Part shown: one piece after another, positions 9,133 through 16,914 of the stretch
Layout: every line of letters begins with the position of its first letter
Position numbering within the stretch: the stretch's first letter is position 1
Origin: CAMDPA01 sp965223035
GTDB lineage: Bacteria; Pseudomonadota; Alphaproteobacteria; Rhizobiales; Hyphomicrobiaceae
Direction of reading: 5' to 3'
Length of the DNA: 64,000 nucleotides
Assembly: GCA_965223035.1 (NCBI GenBank)
Contig: OZ244980.1
Span: 5,394,001 to 5,458,000, forward strand
Made by a program: the position numbers and the translations under genes
The notes under the pieces: model-generated
Told to the model about the DNA's origin: nothing
Database searches by the model: none
What the model saw: only the letters and a program-made list of their open reading frames with translations

Positions 9133-10569
9133 TCAAAGCCCGAGGTACTGGCGAACGGCCGAAATTGGCCGGCGAAACAGAAAGAACCCGAACGGTACGG
9201 TCTCGCCTTGCAGCTGAGCTGTACCGCGGGCACCGATGCGCAAACCGTTGCCATCGCCCTCAATGTCGGCGTGCAGCTTGTAAACCAACTGCTGCGTGCT
9301 GGTTGGCTCTGCATGATAACCCTCGCTGATGAGCCGGGCCGGCAATGCCGTCAGCGGTGCCGAATCGAGGAATAGTCGGACATGGGCGCTCTTTTCTAAG
9401 ACGATGGCGTCGGCGACCGGCAAATCGATCCTGGCCACGATCTGCGAAGGATCGGCGATCTGCATGATGCGTTCGCCGGCCTTGATCGGCCGACCCAGCC
9501 AGCGATCTTTGTCGGCATAGATCAGCACGCCGTCCCGCTCTGCGCGAACCATGGCGCGGTCCAACAGGGTGGCTGCGTAGTCGCGCTCCGCCTGCTTTAA
9601 CTCGAACTCGTTGCGGGCAATGGCAAGCTGGTGACGCGCTTGTTGATCGGAAAAGGCGGCTTGCCGGGCGCGCTCGTGTCGGGCCTGGGCAACCAACATT
9701 TCGCGTTGAGCCAACATAAAGCCATTTTGAAGGGTGGTTGTGTCGAACCGTAAAAGCGGCTCTCCAACTTTAACCGGACGATTTGGCTCGACCAGAATCT
9801 CCTCGATAATACCGTCGATCGGGGCCGTGACCAGCTGCGGTTTGTCGGCGATGATCTCAACTGGTGCCAGCGTCGTCATCGGCACCGGAACCGCGCCTGC
9901 GATCAACACCGCGACGGCCGCAAGCAACCATAGCCAGCCCCTGAGCGGTCGTTTCGGCTTGAGCGCTTTGGCACCGTGGAGCGCCTGCCAAGCGCTGGAG
10001 AATACGCCGGCTTGACGCTCGATCAGCTTGACGTCCGGCTCCAACCAAGGGCGCTCGCGCGCGAAAAGTAAGCCGGCGAAAACGTGCCCCGACGACAACT
10101 TGAGCGGCTGCCAGACAAAATGCGGAAACGGATAGGATTTGGTTTCACTTGACTCCGGGTCGGTGAAAGCCGGTAACGCAAATTCGACGGCCCGCTCGGC
10201 ACCTTGTTGCTTAACCAAGCTGGCGACCATGGACTGAATCCAGCGGACGAACGGCGTGTCGCCGTCGGTCAGCGCTAAGCTTGAAACGCATTCGACCCGA
10301 AAGTGGCCGCCCCGGTGTGCCCGCAGCACCAGAATTTGCCGTGCAGGTACGATTTTGCGGGTTTCGTTGACAATCAGATGGACCAGCTCGGATTCGTCGC
10401 GTGCCGACCGAATCTGCTGCTCGACGCTCAGCAGCACGTCCATCCCGCTTAAAGACACATGGTCGTTCCTCGGTGGCAACGATTTGGCCGTATCGGCCGA
10501 CGACGGCGGCTGCACACGATCACGCTTGGGCCTGCTAAAGGCAGTAACTCGATTAGGGGCTGCGGTCAT
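9133..10569 (-). CDS. GAF-like sensory domain fused through one TM to a HlyD adaptor
   Basis: 478 residues. Residues about 42-195 form a GAF-like cytoplasmic domain (MDVLLSVEQQIRSARDESEL, later LKLSSGHVFAGLLFARER). A single TM at about 208-228 (LRGWLWLLAAVAVLIAGAVP) is followed by a periplasmic membrane-fusion adaptor: first lipoyl half (VTAPIDGIIEEILVEPNRPV), coiled coil about 285-345 rich in Ala/Arg/Gln, second lipoyl half (VRAERDGVLIYADKD), and a C-terminal barrel. The ATG at 10569 overlaps the 3-prime end of the upstream HlyD gene by 17 bp, indicating translational coupling. Inferred role: inner-membrane adaptor whose activity may respond to a small ligand. No transporter partner is encoded alongside. 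Confidence 0.85.
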   Translation of the reverse strand: MTAAPNRVTAFSRPKRDRVQPPSSADTAKSLPPRNDHVSLSGMDVLLSVEQQIRSARDESELVHLIVNETRKIVPARQILVLRAHRGGHFRVECVSSLALTDGDTPFVRWIQSMVASLVKQQGAERAVEFALPAFTDPESSETKSYPFPHFVWQPLKLSSGHVFAGLLFARERPWLEPDVKLIERQAGVFSSAWQALHGAKALKPKRPLRGWLWLLAAVAVLIAGAVPVPMTTLAPVEIIADKPQLVTAPIDGIIEEILVEPNRPVKVGEPLLRFDTTTLQNGFMLAQREMLVAQARHERARQAAFSDQQARHQLAIARNEFELKQAERDYAATLLDRAMVRAERDGVLIYADKDRWLGRPIKAGERIMQIADPSQIVARIDLPVADAIVLEKSAHVRLFLDSAPLTALPARLISEGYHAEPTSTQQLVYKLHADIEGDGNGLRIGARGTAQLQGETVPFGFFLFRRPISAVRQYLGL

Positions 10570-11332
10570 CGCTGGCGGTTCCCTTGGGTGGCGTGATCTG
10601 AGCGGTGCCGCTCATGCCCGGCCGAAGTGCGGGAGCAGGAGCTAGCAGTTTGGCGAGCACTTTCATCGTCCGGCTGATGGGATCGACCACCGCACCCAGG
10701 TAGGTCAACTCGGCAGCGTGGGTGGTCCCGGTTTCATCGACCTTGAACTCAAAGGCGTGGGCTGGTCCGAGCCAGACCGCCCAGCTGGACGGCACGATCA
10801 GATCAAGCTCAAGCACGCCGGTCTTGACGATTTTGAGCAACGGCGCGTTGGCCTGCGGCATCTCAAAAAGTTCGACATGGCGTTCTACGACGCGGCCGTC
10901 AAACGGCGCCAGGATCACACATTGGCTCGTGCGCACACGCAACCCGTCGGCTGCCGCTTGCGCCTGAGCGAGCTTAGCCTGGGCAAGCGCAAGCTCATTG
11001 GCGCCAGCGGCGCGATGGCGCAGCAAATGCTGGCTGGTTCTCACCTTGATTTTGTTGGTATCGACCTCCGCCACCGCCGCACGCAAATCCGCGTCATATC
11101 TTCGGCAGTCGAACATGACGAGCGCATCGCCTTTTCGGAAGGCCTGCCCCGGCTTGAAGGGAAGCTTGACAATCCGGGCCACCAGCTCACTTGAGATCGT
11201 CGCTGCGACCTCAGCTTGGATCACGCCGCGAACACCGCGCAGGCTATAGGCGTTCGCCGTGTCCGCTCGACCCACAACTGCCGTGGCCGCGATGACGACA
11301 GTTACGGCGGCGGTTAAACCGCAGCGTATCAT
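10553..11332 (-). CDS. Periplasmic HlyD/RND-type adaptor with signal peptide
   Basis: 259 residues from ATG at 11332, chosen because GAGGAAGG lies 7 bp upstream and the product then starts with a clean signal peptide (MIRCGLTAAVTVVIAATAVV, cleavage near A-N-A-Y). Mature part: lipoyl half around 42-80 (VARIVKLPFKPGQAFRKGDA), a short helical hairpin (90-140, alanine-rich), a second lipoyl half (ILAPFDGRVVERHVELFEMP), then a beta-barrel with LRPGMSGTAQI near the C-terminus. First gene of the adaptor / surface-protein unit. It lacks both cytoplasmic domain and TM, so it is soluble periplasmic or, less likely, anchored by an uncleaved signal. Confidence 0.87.
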   Translation of the reverse strand: MIRCGLTAAVTVVIAATAVVGRADTANAYSLRGVRGVIQAEVAATISSELVARIVKLPFKPGQAFRKGDALVMFDCRRYDADLRAAVAEVDTNKIKVRTSQHLLRHRAAGANELALAQAKLAQAQAAADGLRVRTSQCVILAPFDGRVVERHVELFEMPQANAPLLKIVKTGVLELDLIVPSSWAVWLGPAHAFEFKVDETGTTHAAELTYLGAVVDPISRTMKVLAKLLAPAPALRPGMSGTAQITPPKGTASDDRSP

Positions 11333-11879
11333 GCGATTGACCTTCCTCGGTTCCGCGTGGTGTCGACGGCGACCACTGTGCCATTCAACATCGTGCATGG
11401 AATATGGTGGCTAAAGAAAATTGCTTAATTATTCATTTTTTCTCAATAATCAAATTAGATATCACTTTTTATAAAATAGCGTGATTCGGTTATGATTGAC
11501 TCGTATTAACCTTTTTCCTTTCTGGTTTTTCGATTGAATATGGCTACTGCAAATCCCGTCTATTTGGCCGGTAATTCAGCGCGATACCCCGCAATTCCAC
11601 TATGATGGGAGCCGCCGTTCCGGGCCGGCTAAGCGATGCTGGGTCGATTTCTCGAATGTCGGCCAGTAATATTTTACAAAGCGCTATTCTGCACCACAAC
11701 GCATCCCATATAGCACAAAGAAAACTTTGCGTTCCGCATTGGGAATTCGGCTCGTCACTTTGATTATTACCGCATTGGAATAATTGTTATTCACAGCAGG
11801 ACCATCACCGCCGAGCTCCTATCACCTGGTTTTCTGGCGCCGACCGGCGGACGAACGATTCGGGGACTGGAAGCATTTC
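11333..11879. promoter_or_regulatory. AT-rich upstream region of the adaptor / surface-protein operon
   Basis: About 11400-11780 is markedly AT-rich for this genome, with runs such as TTAATTATTCATTTTTTCTC and TTTTTATAAAATAG near 11425-11480. No gene is evident. As the only upstream sequence of the four-gene minus-strand unit it should hold its promoter. Its base composition is what H-NS-type proteins prefer, and one is encoded at 34979-35332. No individual site is asserted. Confidence 0.4.
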
Positions 11880-12033
11880 CTAGAGCAACCTGCCTTTAAT
11901 CGGAATCGGAACGATCCCGATCAAAGGCAGAAAGTTGCTCACCACTTTAAGAGCGATCATCTTTGCGCCTTAAATCGGAACCGGCGCAATTGGAATCGGC
12001 GTTGCGGTTCCGATTTAAGGCGCGATGATCTAG
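11880..12033. repeat. Composite palindromic element (family 1), complete 154-bp copy
   Basis: Reference complete copy. Order: CTAGAGCAACCTGCC, hairpin A (TTTAATCGGAATCGG / CCCGATCAAAGG), CAGAAAGTTGCTC, a linker (ACCACTTTAAGAGCGATCAT), then hairpin B (GCGCCTTAAATCGGAACCGG / CGGTTCCGATTTAAGGCGC) and GATGATCTAG. The copies at 22071-22224 (same orientation) and 39794-39947 (inverted) have the same length and layout. Confidence 0.92.
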
Positions 12034-12481
12034 AGCCGGCCGCAGGCTGCGACCGAGAATGCTACGTGACAGTAGTGCCGCCGGTTTCGATCCTTGGCCT
12101 ACGCCAATCTTCCGCCAACTGCTCTACCATACTCACCACGCCCATACCTGGCGAGACAGGATGGCTGAGCGCTGGACCAAAACCATGCTCCATCGGCATC
12201 GCAGCCGCCGGGCCAGACTGCCGTCAGCAAGACATGGGCAGTCAACAGGCGTCACGTTGCCGGCGCCATGCATGGCTCATGGCCGGCATGGGTCGGTCGT
12301 CACAGCTACGCTCCGGCGCGCCGAAAATTTACCGAACATAGTTAAAGAGCTTTTCTTTGCTGAAGGTCTAATGCACCAGTCCCAAAGGCGCGCTGGTCGG
12401 CGGCCAGCCACCCTTTAGATTGCGTGCTCCGACCACCTGTTGCGCCTCACAAAATCGACGTCGAATTGTCGGAGAAATACT
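12034..12481. other. Intergenic, nothing recognised
   Basis: No gene with credible start, codon use or homology was found. Open frames here are short and lack ribosome-binding sites. The last 25 bp form the ribosome-binding region of the next gene (CGGAGAAATACT before GTG 12482). Confidence 0.5.
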
Positions 12482-12844
12482 GTGAGAAAGATTGCATGGA
12501 CTATTGTTGGATCTGCTTTGCTGATGGGCACGATGCCGTTGGCGAACTCACCCGGGGTTTCGGCCCAAAGCGGCGGAGCGTCCTCCTCCAGCGTTCCAAT
12601 ACAACATGCGCTTGTTCGCCGCGGCGGCCGGACATGCTTTGCCAATCACGAACACCACGGCGAAGGCTCGATGCCAAGTCGGCGCGGCGCTCGCCTGGCC
12701 GCGATTCGCAACTGGAGCAACTTCACAGTCTTCGAATATGGCACGGCTTGGGGACGCTACTCGAAAGCGACCGGCAAGCGGATGAGTTGTCGGCGCAGTG
12801 GCAGCCGTTGGACCTGCCAAACAACCGCACGCCCGTGTCGGTGA
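12482..12844 (+). CDS. Small secreted protein with C-terminal Cys pair
   Basis: 120 residues from GTG at 12482, chosen because GGAGAAATACT directly precedes it and it gives a signal peptide (VRKIAWTIVGSALLMGTMPL, cleavage near G-V-S-A). The mature part contains RRGARLAAIRNWSNFTVFEY, then GTAWGRYSKATGKRMSCRRSG and WTCQTTARPC (Cys near 105, 113 and 119). From memory, short exported proteins of Rhizobiales share an A-x-x-x-W-x-x-F/V...G-x-x-W/F-x-x-A...C-x-x-x-x-x-x-W-x-C-x-x-x-x-x-P-C layout, with no assigned function. An overlapping frame (12424-12909) is rejected because it has no signal or family features. Confidence 0.6.
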   Translation: MRKIAWTIVGSALLMGTMPLANSPGVSAQSGGASSSSVPIQHALVRRGGRTCFANHEHHGEGSMPSRRGARLAAIRNWSNFTVFEYGTAWGRYSKATGKRMSCRRSGSRWTCQTTARPCR

Positions 12845-12895
12845 GAGAGCACGCGCGTTTCGGTGTTAGCTGGAACGCGGTAGCGCAGCTTAAAA

Positions 12896-13018
12896 CTCGT
12901 CCGCCTTAGGCGGATGTGCCGCGCCGGCCGCTCCCCCCGCCCGGCCTGCCGATGGCATGCTTGTGTGGGTGGCCCAGTGGAGGAGCGGGGCGGGGAGCGG
13001 GATGGTTCCAGCCAACTC
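12896..13018. repeat. Family-2 GC-rich hairpin repeat
   Basis: Opens with CCGCCTTAGGCGGATGTGCC and holds an imperfect inverted repeat CCGCTCCCCCCGCCCGG... with right arm GTGGAGGAGCGGGGCGGGG, ending AGCGGGATGGTTCCAGCC. It shares layout with 46110-46226 (CCGCCCAAGGCGGAT opening, AGCGGGTTGGTTTAAGCTC ending). It lies just downstream of the S9 peptidase stop codon. Confidence 0.7.
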
Positions 13019-13026
13019 GACACGAT

Positions 13027-14946
13027 TTAGTCCGGCAGGTTTTCAATCGAAATAGGCGCGACTTCGTCGGCCGGCGTGAAGCCGAGCACCTGACCATAAA
13101 AATAGAGCTCGGCCTCGAGCGCCCGCTGAATGTTCTCCGCCCGTCGGAAGCCGTGCTGCTCGCCAGCAAAGGGGAGATAGGCGACGGCGATGGACTTCGC
13201 CCGCAGGGCTGCGACCATGGCCTCCGCCTGGGCCGGAGGCACAACCCGGTCCTCGAGCCCTTGAAAAAAAATGATCGGACAATTCAACCGATCGACATGT
13301 TGGATCGGAGAGCGCGCCAAATAAAGATCGCGTTGAGCAGGATAGCGGCCAACCAGGCGGTCCAAGTAACGCGATTCGAATTTGTGCGTGTGCTTGGCCA
13401 AAGCCTCCAGGTCGCCGATACCATAATGGCTGGCGCCGGCGCGAAACGTTTCGTGAAACGTGAGGACGCACAACGTCGTATATCCGCCGGCGCTGCCACC
13501 GCGAATAAGCAGCCTGTCGCCGTCGACATCACCGCGATGGACCATCGCCTTCGCGCCATTGATGCAGTCCTCGACATCGATGACGCCCCATCCGCCATTG
13601 AGCGCTGCCCTGTAGTTGCGCCCGTAACCGGTGCTGCCGCGATAATTGACGTCGAGCACGGCAAAGCCACGGCTGGTCCAAAACTGGATCTGCGGGCTCA
13701 ATGCCGTTGACGTGCTGCCGGTTGGACCGCCGTGAGTGAACACGATCAGCGGCGGGCGCTCACCGGCCGGCGCAACGAAATCGGGGTTGTGCGGCGGGTA
13801 ATAGAAGGCGTGGGCGGTTGCGCCGTTGGTCGGAAACGAGATCGGCTCCGGCACCGACACGGAGGCGCGCGACATTGGGAATTGGCCCGGCTGTCGAAGT
13901 ATGGCGACATTACCGTTGGCGAGGGTGACGTCGATCAATGCCGGAGAAGCGGTTGTCGAGGCTGCCAACACGATGGCGTGCCCCGCGATCACCCGCACAT
14001 TGGCCAACTCACCGTACGCTAGATCGTAGGTCTTGGGCGCACCATCGCGGACCGGGACCAGCGCCAAGCGCCAACCGCCTGCTGCCCCGTACACGCAGAC
14101 GACATCTTCGCCATCGAAGCCATAGGTGGCGGTTCCTAGCGTCCACTGCGGCAGTCCGAAGTCTTGGTCCAGCGGCCAAACGGGCTCTATCGCGCCGCTG
14201 GACCATCGGTACATGTTCCACCAGCCGGATCGATCGGAAACGAAATGGAGGACGCCGCTCGGCGACCATTGGGGGCAATACACCGACTCCTCGAGGCCAC
14301 CGGCAACGATGTCAGGCGGGCCAAAGGTTCCGTCTTCCGTGACGGCAGCGACGCACAAGCTGGTGCCGTCCCAGGGCATGTTGGGATGGTCCCATTGCAG
14401 CCAACATGCGTGGTGGCCTGCGGGGTCGAGGCGGGGATTGGCATAAAAGTCCTGTCCACCGGCCAATACCGTCACCTCCCCAGTGTCGAGACAGATGCCG
14501 ACGATCTCGTTGCGCGGTTCGGACTGCGCACTATGGTCCTCACGCACGCAAATCAATCGGTTGCGTCGCTCGTCGACACGACCGTCGGCGTAGCGATAAT
14601 GGCCCTCGGCCGTCAGCGGAGCTGGTGCTTGGCCCGGCACGAGCCGATAAAGGCGCTGGTCGTCCATATGCGAAAAGTAGACCGTTCCTTGGTGGACGCT
14701 GAACGCGCCGCCGCCATATTCATGGACACGCGACCGGCAGTTGAAGGGGTCGGGCAGCACTTCGTCGATATCACCATTGGCGCGCCGTCGCATAATCGTG
14801 ACACGGCCCGATTGCGCGGGTCGGCTCTCGCCCCAATACAGGTCCGGGCCATCGCAGACGAGGTCCGCAATCCGGCGACCGGCCGCCGCCGCCAGATCCG
14901 CGGTCAAAGGAGATCGCCAGGTGCCGTAGGGCGCGGTTGCAGGCAT
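13027..14946 (-). CDS. S9 family prolyl oligopeptidase / acylaminoacyl-peptidase
   Basis: 639 residues from ATG 14946, chosen for AAGGAG six bases upstream; an in-frame extension to 15105 adds unrelated sequence and runs into a tandem repeat. The N-terminal two-thirds is a beta-propeller (repeated W/Y-G and D-G blades such as VHEYGGGAFSV). The C-terminal alpha/beta hydrolase has the nucleophile in IRGGSAGGYTTLC, acid in QGLEDRVVPP and His in GEQHGFRR, so the Ser-Asp-His triad is complete. The enzyme hydrolyses short peptides or N-acyl amino-acyl peptides in the cytoplasm; no signal peptide is visible. It stands alone, divergent from fumarase. Confidence 0.93.
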   Translation of the reverse strand: MPATAPYGTWRSPLTADLAAAAGRRIADLVCDGPDLYWGESRPAQSGRVTIMRRRANGDIDEVLPDPFNCRSRVHEYGGGAFSVHQGTVYFSHMDDQRLYRLVPGQAPAPLTAEGHYRYADGRVDERRNRLICVREDHSAQSEPRNEIVGICLDTGEVTVLAGGQDFYANPRLDPAGHHACWLQWDHPNMPWDGTSLCVAAVTEDGTFGPPDIVAGGLEESVYCPQWSPSGVLHFVSDRSGWWNMYRWSSGAIEPVWPLDQDFGLPQWTLGTATYGFDGEDVVCVYGAAGGWRLALVPVRDGAPKTYDLAYGELANVRVIAGHAIVLAASTTASPALIDVTLANGNVAILRQPGQFPMSRASVSVPEPISFPTNGATAHAFYYPPHNPDFVAPAGERPPLIVFTHGGPTGSTSTALSPQIQFWTSRGFAVLDVNYRGSTGYGRNYRAALNGGWGVIDVEDCINGAKAMVHRGDVDGDRLLIRGGSAGGYTTLCVLTFHETFRAGASHYGIGDLEALAKHTHKFESRYLDRLVGRYPAQRDLYLARSPIQHVDRLNCPIIFFQGLEDRVVPPAQAEAMVAALRAKSIAVAYLPFAGEQHGFRRAENIQRALEAELYFYGQVLGFTPADEVAPISIENLPD

Positions 14947-15107
14947 AAGGGGCTCCTTGAGTGGCGCGTTGAAAACGGTCGAGCCATTGTGGTAGAGCGC
15001 GTCGGCCCGCGTCCAGACCCACCGCGGGCCTGTTAGGTTGACGACACGACCGAACCGGATCTCGTTCAAGTCAATCGAAAACAGCCGCGGCGCCCAATGA
15101 GACATGG

Positions 15108-15189
15108 CGACATGGTCACATGGTGACAGGCGACATGGTCACATGGTGACAGGCGACATGGTCACATGGTGACAGGCGACATGGTCACA
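15108..15189. repeat. 23-bp tandem repeat, about 3.6 copies
   Basis: Three exact consecutive 23-bp units (15108-15130, 15131-15153, 15154-15176) plus a partial fourth to 15189. Each is built from GACATGGTCACATGG and TGACAGG. Each unit contains the near-palindrome GTCACATGGTGAC. It lies between the divergently transcribed S9 peptidase and fumarase genes, so it may be a variable-number locus or a multi-site protein-binding array. Confidence 0.9.
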
Positions 15190-15339
15190 CGGTCACATGG
15201 TGACATGGCGACACCGCGACCTCGCGTAGGCTCGATTGATCGCGGACCAAAGCCGCATCCGGCGCACGCTGCAAAAACGCTGTCGTTTGCCCATCAAAGG
15301 GCGTAGCCTGGATAACAGGCTCGTCACCGTGGAGAACTG

Positions 15340-16830
15340 ATGCCGCTGATCAAAAACGAAATCGTCGTCGACAGCGTCGCGCAAGCGATCCAGTACATCT
15401 CCTGCTATCTTCCGCCAACGTTTGTGCGGCATTTGGCGGCGGCCCACGAGCATGAGGAAAGTCCTGCCGCAAAGTCCGCCATCGCACAGCTGCTGGTCAA
15501 TGCGCGGCTGGCCGCCGTCGGACGTCGACCGATGTGCCAAGATACCGGCATCGTCAATGTCTTTCTGCGCGTGGGGCTAAATGTCCGCTTCGAGGGCGAC
15601 CGTAGCCTTCAGGCGTTGGTCGATGAAGGCGTGCGCCGCGCATGGCACGATCCAATCAATCCGCTGCGCCCCTCAATGGTGGATGATCTCCTCGGCGTGC
15701 GCGCGAACACGGGCGACAACACGCCGGCCATGCTGAGCGTCGAACTGGTCCCCGGTGACGTGATCGATATGCGGGTCATGACCAAAGGTGGGGGCGCCGA
15801 GAATAAGGCGCGCTTCACGGTGTTGCGGCCCAGCGATAGCGTGGCGGACTGGGTGATCGACGTGCTGCCCACGTTGGGGGCCGGCTGGTGCCCGCCGGGT
15901 ATCATGGGCATCGGGATCGGCGGCAGTGCTGATATGGCCATGCGGTTGGCGAAGGAAAGCTTGTTCGAACCTCCCGATATGCTTGAGTTGCGCGCGCGAG
16001 GCGCAACCAATGCGATCGAACAGTTCCGGCTTTCGCTTTACGATCGGATCAACAGTTTGGGCATCGGTGCACAAGGTCTCGGCGGACTGACGACCGTTTT
16101 GGACGTCAAGCTGTTGACCGCGCCGACCCATGCCTCGGCATTGCCGGTGGCACTGATCCCTCAGTGCGCAGCCACGCGGATGGTCACCTTTCAAGTGTCG
16201 GAAGCGGCGGGCTTTACGATCGCGCCACCGCCGCTGGAGGGCTATCCGCAGCCGGTGCTCGACGCCATGGAGACGCCACGACGCGTCGATCTTGATCGGT
16301 TGACCATAAAGGATCGGCAAACTTGGAAAGCCGGCGAGCGGTTGTTGTTATCCGGCCATCTGCTCACCGCCCGCGATGCGGCCCATGATCGATTGGTGAG
16401 GTTGATCGACGCCGGAGAGCCGCTGCCTGTGGATCTGGCCGGTAGGGCGATCTACTATGTCGGGCCGGTCAATGCTGCGGCCGGCGAGGTGGTTGGCCCA
16501 GCCGGGCCGACGACGGCCACCCGGATGGACAAGTTCACGCCGCGCTTGTTGGCCGAAACCGGCCTTGCGGTGATGGTTGGCAAAGCGGAGCGAGGTGCAC
16601 AGGCGATCGCCGCGATCCGAGCGTACCGAGCGCCCTACCTTATCGCGATCGGGGGCGCGGCGGTATTGATCTCACAGGCCGTCAAGCACGCCCGGGTTGT
16701 CGCCTTCGAGGATTTGGGCATGGAAGCTATTCACGAATTTCGGGTGGAGGATATGCCGGTGGTGGTGGCTGTCGACGCACACGGCCAGGCGATCCACGAC
16801 ACTGGGCCAGCGCGCTGGTGCCGCGCGTGA
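15340..16830 (+). CDS. fum: Fumarate hydratase, class I (4Fe-4S)
   Basis: 496 residues, the usual size for the single-chain class I enzyme. It converts fumarate and malate in the TCA cycle with a [4Fe-4S] cluster. Seen: alpha-type part with RRPMCQDTG near residue 64 and GGGAENKARF near 148; GWCPPGIMGIGIGG near 185, which carries the second cluster Cys; a third Cys in IPQCAATR near 272; and a beta-type part after about 310 with GRAIYYVGPVNA, GPTTATRMDKF and GIGGAAVLISQAVK-like sequence. The three cluster cysteines appear present. ATG 15340 follows GGAGAACTG. No neighbours are functionally linked. Class I enzymes are oxygen-sensitive; whether a class II fumC also exists cannot be told. Confidence 0.95.
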   Translation: MPLIKNEIVVDSVAQAIQYISCYLPPTFVRHLAAAHEHEESPAAKSAIAQLLVNARLAAVGRRPMCQDTGIVNVFLRVGLNVRFEGDRSLQALVDEGVRRAWHDPINPLRPSMVDDLLGVRANTGDNTPAMLSVELVPGDVIDMRVMTKGGGAENKARFTVLRPSDSVADWVIDVLPTLGAGWCPPGIMGIGIGGSADMAMRLAKESLFEPPDMLELRARGATNAIEQFRLSLYDRINSLGIGAQGLGGLTTVLDVKLLTAPTHASALPVALIPQCAATRMVTFQVSEAAGFTIAPPPLEGYPQPVLDAMETPRRVDLDRLTIKDRQTWKAGERLLLSGHLLTARDAAHDRLVRLIDAGEPLPVDLAGRAIYYVGPVNAAAGEVVGPAGPTTATRMDKFTPRLLAETGLAVMVGKAERGAQAIAAIRAYRAPYLIAIGGAAVLISQAVKHARVVAFEDLGMEAIHEFRVEDMPVVVAVDAHGQAIHDTGPARWCRA

Positions 16831-16841
16831 AGCCGGCATCC

Positions 16842-16907
16842 TTGAGCAACCTTCTGCCGTAAACTGCAACCGGCTTTGCGGTGCCAATTTAAGGCAGGTT
16901 GCTCTAG
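16842..16907. repeat. Composite palindromic element (family 1), short diverged copy
   Basis: About 66 bp from TGAGCAACCTTCTGCC to AGGCAGGTTGCTCTAG around an AACCGGCTTTGCGGT centre. The two outer arms pair as a hairpin. It sits between the convergent fumarase and rmlA genes and may double as their bidirectional 3-prime structure, though no T run follows. Confidence 0.8.
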
Positions 16908-16914
16908 GGTTTTG

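Noticed and set aside
12424..12909. 161-codon frame overlapping the small secreted protein
   Set aside because: It has no signal peptide or recognisable features; the 12482 frame has a ribosome-binding site, signal peptide and conserved-looking Cys pattern.
14947..15105. N-terminal extension of the S9 peptidase to 15105
   Set aside because: ATG 14946 has AAGGAG at ideal spacing and matches the family start; the extension reaches the tandem repeat.
15108..15189. Possible CRISPR array
   Set aside because: Units are directly contiguous with no unique spacers, so it is a simple tandem repeat; no cas genes are present.
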